Positions 22,181-33,770 of a stretch of DNA of 64,000 bases are shown here, one piece after another. Positions within the stretch are counted from its first letter, which is position 1. Each line of letters starts with the position of its first letter. The stretch is from the NCBI RefSeq assembly GCF_018294505.1, contig NC_057808.1:352167494-352231493 (forward strand). Reading direction: 5' to 3'. A program made the translations under genes and the position numbers. Origin of the DNA: Triticum aestivum (Eukaryota > Streptophyta > Magnoliopsida > Poales > Poaceae). Below the pieces are notes generated by a model. It was not told the origin of the DNA, searched no databases, and saw only the letters and a list, made by a program, of their open reading frames with translations.

Positions 22181-24720
22181 AGTAGGCGTTCGAGACCCCG
22201 CCCGTATGTACGTACGTGGCCGTATTTATTTTCTTGCAACCTGGCCGCTGTACGTACGTGTACATGCTACGTGCGCGCCTCCACTACGAGACGTGCGTGG
22301 CTCTACTACGGCACATGCCCTTCCTTACACGGCCACGGTTCATCGCTGCAGCCTGCAGACAGACCGATCGTATGTACGTACACGTTCGCGACCAGAATGA
22401 CAACGCTACGTACCCTTCGACCAGGTGGGTCCCGACTGTCAGGCACTTCCTTGCGTGCGAAGATGTAGCTGGTGGGTCCCAGCAGTCAGGGGGCGAATCA
22501 TTTTTTTTGCCCATAATATGGACGCACTTCATTGCGTGCGAAGATGTAGCTGGTTGGTCCCAGCAGTCAGGGGGAGAAAACATTATTTTTCAGGGTAAAA
22601 AGGATGCAGGTGCATGCATGCGTCCATGGGCGTGGTGCGTCCCCACTGTCAGCCTCTCACGTACAGTCATCTTCCGATGACTCTCGATTGTTGACCACGT
22701 TGACCACACCATGCCGAGCGCACCAAGGCCAGTGGACGACGACGAGGCCCCAGACTGGAACGACCCGGAGATGGGGAAGACGCGGCAGTGGAGTCGCAGA
22801 TGGAGAGGAGTGGAAAACTTGACTAGTTCGGGTGCGCGGCAGCACTGCCGCCCACGGGAGACAGGAGCAAGAACAGAGGTTGAAAAAGGAGCATGGCTTT
22901 TGGATTAACATCCAACGGTCCAGCTGCTAGAATCATTTGTTGATTAAGTTGACAAAGCCCTGCGTACACGTCTGCTTAGTAGGCCCACAAGTTAGCCACC
23001 AAATCTGCGGGGTCCCAGCTGTCATCGGGAGGAATGGTTTTCTTCGCATAACAAGGAGGCACTTCCTTCCGTGCGAAGATACAGCCGATGGGTCCCAACT
23101 GTCAGGGGAGGAAACAACTTAATAAGGAGGAACTTTCCTTGCATGCGACCATGGACCTTCTGGGTCCCAGCCGTCAGGCTCTCCAAGTACAGTCCTCTTC
23201 CGATGACTCTCGTTTGTTGACCATGCCGCGCCGAGCGCAGCGAGGTGATGGACGACGGCGAGGCCCCAGACTGGAACGACCAGGAGATGGGGAAGACGCG
23301 GCAGTGGAGTCGCAGACGGAGAGGAGTGGAAACTTGACTGGTTTGGGTGCAGGGTGGGCCTACACTCGGCAGAGAATAACAAGAGGTGTGGAGTGGAGGG
23401 ATGGCCTGGCCGTCGGCGGGGTAGCGTTTCGCTGAGGTGCGCAAAACAACGCCGCTGGACGCCGGAGGCTGGAGGGGCGGTCCCGGCAGCGCTGGGGGAA
23501 GAAGACGAGAGATTGAAGAAGAATGCCGGCCGTTGGATGTAAATCCAACGCCTTGTCATGCTTCGACCTACTGGCCCACATGTCAGCCAGTCCATTTGCT
23601 TTTTAGTCCATTTGGTGGGCTGGGTGAAACAATGATGTAGCATCTATGCAGCCCGTTTATATATATGGTAGAATTTAAAGCCCAGTAAAATCTTTGCAAG
23701 CTTATGTACGCAATCACTAGGAGTTAACTTGCCAATTTATATATAAACAATTATTATTATTATTTTGTAAGAACTTTCAACTTACGAAATAAAATAATGA
23801 TGAGTTAATAGGACGTGGGGTATTATTATTTTTTATGCTAGACGTGGGACAGTTGATTTGGTTCTAGGGAAAAGTACTGGGAGAAAACTCAGTTTACATC
23901 GAAAAAGAAAGTGGGAAAAAATTCAGATATAGGATTAATGAAAACGAAAAATAAAGCAAGTGGGAAGGTCTATAAAATGGTTGGACGAATGACAGGTTTG
24001 ACGGAACCTTATGTTGTTTCTATTATATATATATATAATAAAATAAGATATAAATATAGGTTCAGTTTTGCATTCTTATAGAAAACATAGGTTCAGTTTT
24101 GCATTCTTATAGAAAAATAGAACTGAGCTGTGCGTCGTCTTGAAAAAACAAACATAACATGGGCTGCTGATGTTATAGACAAGCTAGGTTGGGAGGCCCA
24201 GAGGCCGCTTGAAACCTGCTGGATCCAAAAAATGTTGATACATGTCGTGGGCTGCCCATGTTAAACAACAAAACCTAGGCCATGGACCTGGTGGGCCCGG
24301 GACTGTCAGCCTCTCGACGAACAGTTGTCTCCTGATTCCTCTTGTTTTGCTAACCATGTTGGGAATGACAGACGGCGGTGCCGCGGCGAGAGCACCAAGG
24401 CGGAGGACGACGTCGAGTCCTCGGACCGAATGAACCGGAGCGGGGGAAGACGTAGGCGGAGGGGAGTACGAGGGTTGACTTGTTCGGGTGCAGGGTGGGC
24501 CGGTGGAGCTGCCGCCGCCGGACAATGTGTGGGAGTAGAGGGATGGCCTGCCCAACGCCATAGGCTATGATGGCCAGGCCCTGTATAGGAAGAGGATGAA
24601 AATTGAACAAAATAAAGAAATACAAATGGATAGGTGGTTGGTCCCATATGTCTGTGTACGGGACCTGCTGAGTCCACCTGAGAAGGGGAATATGTTGGGA
24701 GGAAGGAGATTCAAAGCACG
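22176..24720. repeat. Three diverged copies of a GC-rich module
   Basis: Homologous blocks lie at about 22410-22920, 22990-23560 and 24285-24550. Copies 1 and 2 share 'cgagNccccagactggaacgacc', 'agatggggaagacgcggcag' and 'tggagtcgcaga'; copy 3 is more diverged ('gggggaagacgtaggcggag', 'ttcgggtgcagggtgggccgg'). They are preceded by 'ggtgggtcccagcNgtcaggggg' and 'cttccttgcgtgcgaagatgtagc' motifs. The style is that of Triticeae CACTA subterminal DNA. ORFs here overlap on both strands without domains. A 37-bp tandem duplication lies at 24057-24130. Confidence 0.55.
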
Positions 24721-24909
24721 ACAACCGAGTGAACTAGTTTTTTTAAACGGACAAGTGAACTTGTTACATACATAAGCAAATAACCACTAAAAAAACAGGT
24801 TAATGCGTTCTTAAAAGAAATATTTTCGGACAAAACAGTTACGACACATAGGCTAATGCATGAAACACTCAGACGATAAAGGTGCTTATAAACAGATAAA
24901 GTACAACAT

Positions 24910-25614
24910 CTAGACCTTCCTGGCACGCTTGATCATGACGCTGCGGCTGTCCGTGTACTCGTCGGTTACGGGAACCAGACACGCCCTCATGTCCAAGATC
25001 CGCCTGTACATGTCGTAGCATGCGTATGCGTCCTTGGCCGCATAGGTTATGTAGGCTAGATTCAGAGGTACCTCCCACGTGTTCAGGTCCTTGGTATCGT
25101 TGTCTTCTTTCATGTTGGCGTATCAGGTGTCGATGATGGTCTCGGCGAGGTCAACCACGGAGTCCTTCTCCTGCCCATTGCCGATGATCTTGTATTGCTT
25201 CTGGATGTCGACAAGCATGTTGCACCAGATGGCCGAATCGTCGCGTTCTTCCTTCTCTCCACCGTAGCGAAGGTGCAGTCGGCGCTGCCGATGAAACGTG
25301 AATGCTCTAGAACCTCTGATGGCCCTACAGCAGTGGAAGACGAGAACCTCATCCCGCACACATACCTGGGCGACGGTGATCTGCTGGTCCCTGTCAGGAG
25401 ACAAATGGATGGGCACAAGGTCTAGTCCTGCGACCTTGTGCTTACTCGTCCTGTAGGTACTGCTTGAACTCGGCGAGGCAGAGCTTCACCGAGTCCGGAT
25501 CATTGGTGTACATCACATTCAACTTGGTGCAGCCATAGGAATGAACGGCGAACTCAAAGGGGAACTCCTTGCTGAAGTCCATATCCAGCAGGCTCACCCC
25601 TCGGATCGCCATTG
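24910..25614 (-). pseudogene. 3'-5' exonuclease-like (RNase D/WRN-type) gene fragment, broken
   Basis: Minus strand, ATG at 25614 (MAIRGVSLLDMDFSKEFPFE), TAG at 24910-24912. The N-terminal part ends at a stop after YLQDE. A frame change then gives KVAGLDLVPIHLS, and ITVAQVCVRDEVLVFH resembles the second conserved strand of DEDDy exonucleases. Two further frame changes flank FIGSADCTFATVE, and a stop follows AETIIDT. The C-terminal block ITYAAKDAYACYDMYRRIL matches the last exonuclease motif (Y..KDAY), including its tyrosine and aspartate. In plants, related proteins trim nucleic acid 3' ends, and several are small gene families in grasses. The first acidic motif appears as GLDL with a following VPI where E is usual. 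At least three frameshifts or stops make a functional protein unlikely. The family call is from motif memory. Confidence 0.6.
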
Positions 25615-26090
25615 GAGTCTCTTCAAGTGAACGAGTGGGTAGGCGGCGGCAGCAGTTCGTTTTTCAGCTCTTGGGGAACTGGATTCAATAGTAAACTGAG
25701 TGTGTACAGGCGACAGCAGTTACTACCCATCCCTCGCATGCTGCACGCCCGGTAGAAGATGCACCCTCGACGCATTCAAATGCCTCCATTAAGAAACCTA
25801 CTCCGGCCACACATTGGTTCACGAGCGGGTCTGTATTGGTACTGTAATAACAAGAGTTATTAGTGGTCACTTTACTTAAATTTAATTAGCTTTAATAGAA
25901 ATTTATACTTAAAACAAGCAATGCATTGGCTCGTTCTATCAGTGCCACATGATCAACATGCACAACAATTAGAATTATTATTCTCAGGGCGCACACGATC
26001 AGCACATTTGTCGCACTTTCACACAGATAATACTACCAAGTTTGAACTGTTTGTTATGGTTGTTGTCCTCTGCATCATCATGCCGTGTTT
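25615..26090. other. Low-copy DNA upstream of exonuclease pseudogene
   Basis: It may contain the old promoter of the minus-strand gene. No TATA box is clear, and no other gene is seen. Confidence 0.35.
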
Positions 26091-26275
26091 CCCAGCTTGC
26101 AAGTTTCAGAACCAACAAATAAGATTCAAATAATAAGTACAAAAAAGATGCCTACACATCATTGATTCCCAGCTTGCAAGATTCATAACCAACAAATAAG
26201 ATTCAAATAATAAGTACAACAAATATGCCTACACATCTCATTAATTCCCAACTTGCAAGATTCAGAACCAACCCA
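26091..26275. repeat. 77-79 bp tandem repeat, 2.4 copies
   Basis: Units start 'cccaRcttgcaag' at 26091, 26168 and 26247. They share 'accaacaaataagattcaaataataagtac'. Confidence 0.9.
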
Positions 26276-26392
26276 TTAGAGCCTTTTGATAAAGTGAATA
26301 TCGGATAAATCCATCTTGGCTAGCCGTGTCATACAACCGAAGAACTTGGCGAATGCTCTTGACCGTCACAACATCTGTAGTTGAGTATTACT

Positions 26393-27000
26393 CACTACTG
26401 CAGGATGCTGCTAACGCGATACTATGATCGGAGACCCTTTCATGAAACTGTGTGCGATGCATTAATCACAAACGGGGATGTAAAAACCCCGTCAAAAAAG
26501 GTGCAAAATGTTTGCGATGGAGGACGCATCAAACACGGTTCAGATTTTAGTTGCGTGTGCGATGTAGGGCACACGGTTAACCCGTTCGCACTGTTTGCGA
26601 TGAGGCAGAACAACAGAAACGGGCAGCCTTATCAATATGTGTGCGATATACGGCATACAGTTCGCTCCGATAAACCGTTTGCTATTAGGGAGTGCAACAT
26701 AAACATTTAGCCAGATCAAGGTGTGTGTGATATAGGGCATACAGTTCACTCAGACGAACTGTTTTTGATTAGCGAACGCAACAGAAATGGTTCAACTTAA
26801 CAAGATGTGTGTGATACGTGGCAAACAGCCGACTCGGATGAACTGTTTGCGATGAGAATTTACAACACAGACGATTAATACAGTTAGTTTGTGTGCGATT
26901 CTGTGTTTACAAAAAACTTTAAAAAATGCAAACTAGTTGCTTGCTGTTGGTAGGAGTATCGCACACGATGCGTCTGTGAGTACTCGTGTGCGATAATTAG
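26393..27000. repeat. Left subterminal repeats of CACTA D
   Basis: About six degenerate units of roughly 90 bp built on 'gtgtgcgatataggNcatacagttcNctcNgaYgaactgtttgcgat'. Several units contain self-complementary 'cagttc...gaactg' pairs. Confidence 0.75.
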
Positions 27001-27259
27001 TAAGTTACACATGCATTTCCTTATGTTAACACTTGTGTGATAAATAACACGTGGCACCGGATACGGTATTCGTGTTGTGTGTGTGCTCCACTTAGTCTTC
27101 CCGCACTCCACATGGGTGAATTGTAAAATCAACGCCTATTCCCTCACCGGTTTCCGCCACCAGGTAACGGCTTGCTGCATATAACCCAGGCGGCAACGCA
27201 CCGCCGCGACACTCTGCAAAGATCTAGTCCTCACCCATCTAGAATTAGTTATTCCAAGC

Positions 27260-27918
27260 ATGCTAGGCAATGACCAAAGCTTCGACGTCGACGCCTACCT
27301 ACGTTATATCTTCGGCGAGGAGAACGAGCCGGAGTAGGTCGGGGAGCAAGAGCTTCATCGGCCGGTGCATGCACCATGGCCCATCGGCAGTGATATCGGC
27401 GTCATAGTCCTCGGGAGCACAATCGACATATTGCAGAGGAGGTGTGATGAGCAGTTTGCCATCCACCGTGCAAAAGATCCAGAGCTGCTCGGCGGCATGA
27501 TCGACGACCCACCCGAAGAACCGCCGTCACCAGTGCTCATCGAGAGCCTGATGCCCCGCAAGGAATGGGCAGAGGACCTCTGTGATTCAGTCAAGACAAA
27601 GGCAGCCTGCGGCTTCATCATTGCCCGCGGCGGCCGTGTCAACCTTGATCCCGATGATGTGGTGGCCAGGCTCGAGCGCATCCTTGGCGGAGTTACGTGC
27701 CCGACGAAGTAGAACATTGCCAACGTGATATCTTGAGGATGCAGGCGATCGACGGAGTTTGCTACCAGGCCAAAGACATGGAAATGGAGCGGTTCCGCGG
27801 AGTTGTCATGCGCGCGATTGCACGCTGTCAACCTCTTCTGGAAGAGGCCCAGCAGCCCCAAGAGCCTCCCAGCGCCAGCAGCTCTGTAGGCGGAGGTGGG
27901 TCGGGACACTCGGAGTGA
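27260..27918 (+). pseudogene. Coiled-coil-type hypothetical protein, broken
   Basis: ATG 27260 opens MLGNDQSFDVDAYLRYIFG, then an in-frame TAG falls at 27335. The same frame continues to 27712, with DILQRRCDEQFAIHRAKD and a hydrophobic/charged stretch. A shift to another frame (from about 27700) gives HCQRDILRMQAIDGVCYQ and a Ser/Gly-rich tail ending SGHSE at 27918. The total would be near 215 residues. No enzyme motif is seen. The GC-rich codons contrast with the AT-rich surroundings. It lies just inside the left subterminal repeats of CACTA D and shares its 3' flank with the next gene, so the two may be duplicates or co-captured. Function unknown. Confidence 0.5.
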
Positions 27919-28429
27919 ACGGCCGCAAGGGTGCTATGCTGATCATGGAGTCCGAGAAGACCATCGTCGGAAGGCCGCCAGCTCAGCCTTTTAGCTTATA
28001 TTTTATTATAATTGAGTGCATATGTAGGTCGTGAGTGTTCTGGGCCTTGCCGCATTTGGCATTTTAAATTATCTAGAATATGTAAGACAATTATTAAGAA
28101 TTATTAACCGTTGCCATTGTAAGTTTGCCTCAACGGGGAGCAGAGCGCGCGCAGGGACGCTAGAGCGGAGCGCGCCGCGGCCGCCTCAACGGCGAGCAAC
28201 CACGTGGTCAACCCTCTGCCATCAATAAATTTTGACCTTGTTTCTCGTCACATTACTGATTACAACGCAATACGTAATTGCAAATCTGTTCACACCTATC
28301 AAACTAATATGTGATCACACTTAGCACCAGGCTATAAAAACTACCCACTCGAAAATTAACCAAGCAGCAAAGACCAAGGCTGCGGAAGCACTAGAGAGGT
28401 CCCGCCGCGAAGTCGCAGCCGCAATTGAG

Positions 28430-28912
28430 ATGTCCCGGCGCGCCGCGGAGCCCTTGAACGAGCTCTCAAAGGCACGCGAGGGCTCTCACAAGCGCATTTG
28501 CGGCGTCGGCCATCGCGATGAGCCGGCGTTCCTGAAGTCCTTCGCCGGCGTCGACGACATTCTCGCTGGCGTCACTACGCAGCAGGAGCTGGTTGACGGC
28601 TTGATGAAGCTGCTCAAGATCAGCGATGCCTCGGTTGACAAGGCGACCGGCCTCGTCGAGCAACTCATGGATGACAATGCGAAGCTTCTCAAGTTGGTCG
28701 CCGAGAAGGAGGAGGAGGCCGCCGGCTAGAAGATGTTGCATGAGAAGAGCAGAGCCTCGGAGATGATGCTGAAAGCGGTCGTCGAGGAACTGATGGGTGG
28801 CTTGAGGAAGCTCCGGATCGGGCACGAGCAGGAGGTGGAGGAATCCGTGGCTGCTTTCAAGCGAAGTCGTGAGGAATTGAAGAAGGAGCTGGAGGATTTT
28901 GCCGCCGGATGA
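28430..28912 (+). pseudogene. Coiled-coil protein gene with one in-frame stop
   Basis: ATG 28430 (MSRRAAEPLNEL). Reading is open for 99 codons to a TAG at 28727-28729, then continues in the same frame (KMLHEKSRASEMML) to TGA at 28910-28912, about 160 codons in all. Heptad-like Leu/Val/Ile spacing with many Glu, Lys and Arg (LVDGLMKLLKISDAS, LVEQLMDDNAKLLKLV, REELKKELEDFAAG) predicts a long coiled coil. The open frame extends upstream without a start (AKTKAAEALERSRREV), so the N-terminus may lie further left. No catalytic domain was recognised. One substitution would account for the stop, so decay is recent or the copy is mildly damaged. Confidence 0.55.
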
Positions 28913-29310
28913 TCCATCGACAAGTAGAGACAGTAGCGACCCAGATCGTTGTCCGCAATTTCCTTCTTCTCTTGCCCCCATGTCTTCCGGGCTTTGCCGC
29001 ATGTGGCATTTTAAATTATTCGGAATATTTAAGACAATTATTATATGCGCCATTGTAAATTTGTCGTCGTATTATCTGTTGCCATTTTATTTGTGGTCGT
29101 ATTATCCCTTGCCCTATGTGGCAATTTAAATTAGGGCGGAATACGAGTTGAAAACATGAACAAAGCAAATGCTGCCATGGGATCACAAGCAAACACCCTC
29201 CGTCCAGGTGCTTTAATTAACCCATTAATGGAGAAGGTGTGAGCGAGGCTGGCGGCGGCTGGTGCATGGAGGTCAAAGAGCTTGCTTCCCGGTGAGCATG
29301 GGCGGCCTTG
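28913..29310. other. 3' flank duplicated between the two coiled-coil genes
   Basis: 'gggcYttgccgcatNtggcattttaaatta' occurs at about 28042 and 28989, each downstream of a coiled-coil gene, with a third partial copy near 29110. No further gene. Confidence 0.6.
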
Positions 29311-29446
29311 CTGCTCGCACGTGTCCCATTGAGCCTGCAAGGTGGACAGGATGCACGTGTCCCATCGAGCCTATGCGGCGGACTGCTCGCACGCATCCCG
29401 TCGAACCTGCAGGGCGGACTTCTCACGCTCGTCCCGTCTAATCAAA
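29311..29446. repeat. ~36-bp GC-rich tandem repeat, about 4 copies
   Basis: Degenerate 'ctcgcacgtgtcccatcgagcctgcagggcggact' units. Confidence 0.75.
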
Positions 29447-29572
29447 CAGCTGCACACACGCCATCGAGTATGGTTAAATTTCGACACGGTAAATATAATA
29501 CAACCGTTTGCGATATTAACGTGTTTGCTTTTTGTTTCAAAAAGGAACTCGTTGGCTACTAATGTGTGCGCC

Positions 29573-31210
29573 TCTTCTCAAACTGGACGATTTTTTTACC
29601 ATGGCATATATGTGATTGCGATGTCATGAAACCATGCCAAGTTTCATGTTTTTTGGGTGAATTTTTTATTTACTGGGATTTAAAAACTGAGATTCTCATT
29701 GTTTCAGGACGACGACAAGTTTGTAATTCATTCTCATTCCTTAAACGAGACCTAAACACGCACCCAATGACACATGTACGATTTCCCACCCATTTTGCTT
29801 CACTAGAGCATGTGGCTGTAGTTCAAATTTGAACTATGGACTACATTAAATGCATAGAAAACTTAGTAATTAGTAATATGTATACAATGGCCAATTGAAC
29901 CTTGAACTGTTTCAAATTTCAGCCCGAATCTCCTGTTATTCTATGTTGCCTATAGAAAACAAAGTTCAAGGCGAGAAGAGGCATCGATTATCGTTTCGCC
30001 CACAAGAGGGGCATGTTTCCCTACCGGAACCACGAGGGTTGCGACATGCTCCGGTTTGTAAAAGGCTTGTAATATAGCTTCGCCCAAATTGGACAATTAT
30101 ATATACCATGTAGTGAGACCATGCCAAGTTTGATGATTTCCTGGTGAGTTTTCGATTTACAGACATTTAAAAACTGAGATTGGCAATGTTTGTGGCCAGG
30201 CCAGGATGGCGAGATAGTTGAATTCGTTCCCATTCGTTCCATGGGAACTAAACATGCATCCCAAGGAAACATGTACGTTTTTTCTAGCCATTTTGGTTTA
30301 CTGGAGCATGTATTTGTAGTTCAAATTTGAAGATGGACATTAAATGCCTAGAAAACTCAATTAATGAATAAAAAAGGTCAAACGAACCCTGAATAATTTT
30401 AAAGTTCAGCGCGAATCTCCAGTTGTTCCATGTCGCGTGTAGAAGAAAATACGAGGCTAGAAGAGGGAGTGATTATCGTTTGGCCCACAAGGGGACACGT
30501 TTCCCTATCGAAACCACGAGGGTTCTTGCGACAGGCTCCGATTTGTATGAGGTTTGTAATAAAGCTTGGCCCAAATTGACAATGTTTTTACCACGGCATA
30601 TATGTGCCATGACGTGACACCATGACACCTTTGATGACTTTCTGGTGCATTTAGGACTTATGGGGACTTAAAAACCGGGTTTCGAAATGTTTGAGGACGA
30701 GCCAGGACACCGGTACGGTTGTAATTCGTTCCCATTCCTAGCATGAGACCTAACATGCACCCAAGGACACATGTATAATTTTTCTAGCCATTTTGGTGAA
30801 CTGGAGCATGTATTTGTAGTTCAGATTTGAATTATGGACAATAAATGCCTAGGAAACTCAATTAGTGTATAAAAAGGCCAAACGAACTCTGAATAAGTTT
30901 AAATTTCAGCACGGATATCCTGTCGTTCCATGTTGCCCGTAGAAGAAAATACAAGGTGAAAAGAGGCAGTGTTTACGTTTCGCCCACAAGGGGGACACGT
31001 TTCCCTATCAGAACCTTGAGGCTTCTTTGAGAGAAGTTCCGGTTTGTAACAGGCTTGTAATAAAACTTGCGCCACAACGGATGAAAAAAATTCCTCGACA
31101 TATAAGTGCGATGTCGTGACACCATGGCAGGTTTCACGATTTTCAGCTTAGTTTTGTATTTACGGGGATTAAAAAACCGAGATTCTTCTCACGAAATGTT
31201 TTCAAATAAC
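29573..31210 (+). repeat. ~500-bp tandem satellite, three full units plus part of a fourth
   Basis: Units begin at about 29573, 30088, 30572 and 31076, with '...ccatggcatatatgtg..gatgtcatgacaccatg'. They share, in order, 'atttaaaaactgagattc', 'cattccttaNacNagacctaaacatgcacccaa', 'agagcatgtatttgtagttcaaatttgaa', 'cgcccacaagaggggNacgtttccctatcNgaacc' and 'ggtttgtaataaagcttg'. Spacing is 484-515 bp. No shared ORF. Confidence 0.85.
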
Positions 31211-31239
31211 ACACAGTTCACTCACGAAAGCCGATATTC

Positions 31240-31560
31240 AATGAAAACTTCATGGAAACCATATTTTAAAGTTTCATAAAAATCTGAAAAAAAATTGGGA
31301 TGTTAAGAAGGTGATTTTTTATTGCGACACAAAATTTCAAGTTGAAAAACATTACGAGATGTGAGCTATGAAAAAGGCAAATTCCGCCCTGAATAGTGAC
31401 ATTACTATTCGACACTATTCAACACTGATTTTGTCTTTTTCATAGCTCACATCTCTTAATGTGTTTCAACTTGAAATTTTGTGTGCCAATAAAACATTAT
31501 CCTCTTAACATCCCACATTTTTTTGAAACTTCAAAACATCTTTTGCTCGTGGTTTCCACC
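31240..31560. repeat. Long inverted repeat (hairpin)
   Basis: The arms at about 31262-31381 and 31430-31537 are reverse complements, for example 'gggatgttaagaaggtgat' against 'atcctcttaacatccc' and 'acaaaatttcaagttgaaa' against 'tttcaacttgaaattttgt'. A ~48-nt centre contains 'actattcgacactattcaac'. Outer 'tggaaaccat' and 'tggtttcca' extend the pairing. No target duplication was established. Confidence 0.85.
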
Positions 31561-33498
31561 GGTTTCCACCAAATGTTGGTTTCCGTATGATATCCCCCCC
31601 CCCGCGTTGCGCGCGCGATTTGAGTCCTGCGTTCTGACTGGCCAGAACCCAAACCCCACGGATCGTACATGTGCACCGTTGGATGCTCCCAGATAGAACG
31701 GCAACCCTGAGCCCTTTCGACAGCACATGCAGTACATGGGTAAGCACTATGCGCATGCGTCGTGTAGCTCATGCTTCCTTCTCTACTAGGTTTTCATTCA
31801 AAACAGGCTACCGTTTCTCGCCACTCCTCTCATCGGTTTCCCGCCTCTTCTCCCAGATATGCATGATGGAGATGTTCGTTCAATAGTTCATCTCATCCAA
31901 AATCAATTAGTTTTATAAAAAACTATTTTAAGATTCATGGAATTGTGCATTGTAAAGGTAAAAACAAAAAGTGCCAATTCATTTAGAAAAAAAGGTTTGG
32001 GCAATTAAGATATGGAAGATTCTAGAGAACAAACGAGAAGTGCTTGTGTTTTGAGGTTTGTGCATTATGCTTAAGTGCAACCATGGAGTCTTCTAGATTG
32101 TACATGTGGCAGAATCTGGTGGAATGTAGATGATATCCAACGGCCAGTAGTGCTCGGATTTGCCATCTCTACACCGTCGGATTGGCTTCATCCAACGAGC
32201 AACTTTCATAGTTATTTGCACACTATATAGGTGTATAGATGTATATATATATATATATATAGATGTGTCCCATGCTAGACGAAATAAAGTTTGAGCGCAT
32301 GCGTGGGACGACCCCCCCCCCCGCGCTCCGCCTCGAAGTTGGGAAACTGACATCATAGATATTGAACCAGGCTTGGAGTCGGGTACGGTATTCAGTTTAT
32401 AATGTACTTGGCATGGCCCATCGACGTTGTGCATTTGGGATTTAAACACATCATACACCCTTGTACCCATACATATTTTCGGGCCGCATGCAGTGTATAC
32501 GGGGTCTTCTGATCGACCACATCTCCTTGTGCGGTTTTTTGTGACGACACAGATATCTGTGGGCTCCCCGAGTGTATATATATCATTTCTTTGACCGATA
32601 ATGAGGGGTATGTGTTGGCCATGAATGGATTCCTCCTAGTTCTAGGGCCGGTCACCGTCAAATGTCGGTCAACCAAAGCTCGAGCTCATGCGTTGTCAGG
32701 ATTCGCTCCCAGATGCTCGGATTGCTGGGTTCGACCTACATCAAACCCTACGTACGTATCTCGTCCTTAACTACCTTGCCTTCATGGTTGTTGTCTGTAT
32801 CGAGAGGTAGGCACCACATCTAAATTGTACATTATTCTATATTGAAAACACACACCACCCCTTCCCAACATACATCATTTTGGGCCGCATGCAAGAGGTG
32901 CTGGTTTTGTGGTCCCTCTCGTGCGATGTTTATGATGGTTCAATCTATTGGCCCAAGCGGTTTATCGACAACAACAACTGTCATTTGACCAAACAAAAGA
33001 TTCATTGGTCCGTCTTATGGTAGGTCATGGCGACATGCATGTATGACCAAAGTATCGCTCATTACGTGCATCCGCCCCGCTGACACGAAAAGGGAGGTGG
33101 TGGGCCAAGCATCCTAACTAGGTATGACATTATGCCATTATATATATCCTAGCTAGGTGGTTGTTAGGGTGCTTTCGGGTTTGCGAGGCAGGTGCCACCA
33201 AAGTTATGCATTGTGTATTTAAAGTTTTAAACATCCCCAATATTCGTACATATATTTGGCCACTTCCAGGTGGTTCTTGACTTCTGGCCCCTCTCATCGA
33301 TCTTCGATGACGCGCCCAACCATGGGCCCGCGGGGTCAAAGTTGTGCATTGGAATTTTGAACATCACATACCACCCTTTTCACTCATATATATTTGGGCC
33401 ACATGCTGGTGTGGCTGTCTTTTGACCCTCCCTAACGTTATTTTTTGCTGCAAAGACTCTGATGACCCTCAACGGTCACAGGGTATAATATCTTAATT
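31561..33498. other. Noncoding interior of CACTA D
   Basis: C-runs at 31596 and 32311, a short (TA)10 near 32242 and repeated 'catcatacacc..acacatNttttgggccgcatgc' motifs (32440, 32870, 33370). These suggest another degenerate ~450-bp repeat. No gene recognised. Confidence 0.45.
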
Positions 33499-33770
33499 GT
33501 GTGCGATACAAGTGCGATGTGAATCACCACGACCGCGCAAGCGTGAGAAAATTAAGGTGGTGGTACTGGCTCAACCGTGTGCGATGCAAGTGCGCTGAAA
33601 TCACCATGACCGCGCAAGCGCCAGCAAAGGGTGGAGGTACTGGCTCAACCGTGTGCGATGCAAGTGCGCTGAAATCACCACGACCGCGCAAGCGCGAGCA
33701 AAGGGTGGAGGTACTGGCTTAACCGTGTGCGATGCAAGTGCGCTGTAAAACCACCACCTGTGGAAGCTAA
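33499..33770. repeat. 74-78 bp tandem repeat, 3.6 copies
   Basis: 'gtgtgcgatgcaagtgcgctgaaatcaccacgaccgcgcaagcg' units start at 33499, 33577, 33651 and 33725. They contain the 'gtgtgcgatg' motif of the element's subterminal regions. Confidence 0.93.

Noticed and set aside
22071..22265. Long Tyr/Ile repeat ORFs on both strands
   Set aside because: They are the translation of the (TA)40 microsatellite.
27355..27909. Minus-strand ORF of 184 codons
   Set aside because: Overlaps the plus-strand coiled-coil pseudogene in GC-rich DNA; no domain and no promoter signal.
29573..31210. CRISPR-like array (regular repeats)
   Set aside because: Units are ~500 bp, tandem and without unique spacers; other arrays here are simple tandem minisatellites, in a plant genome.
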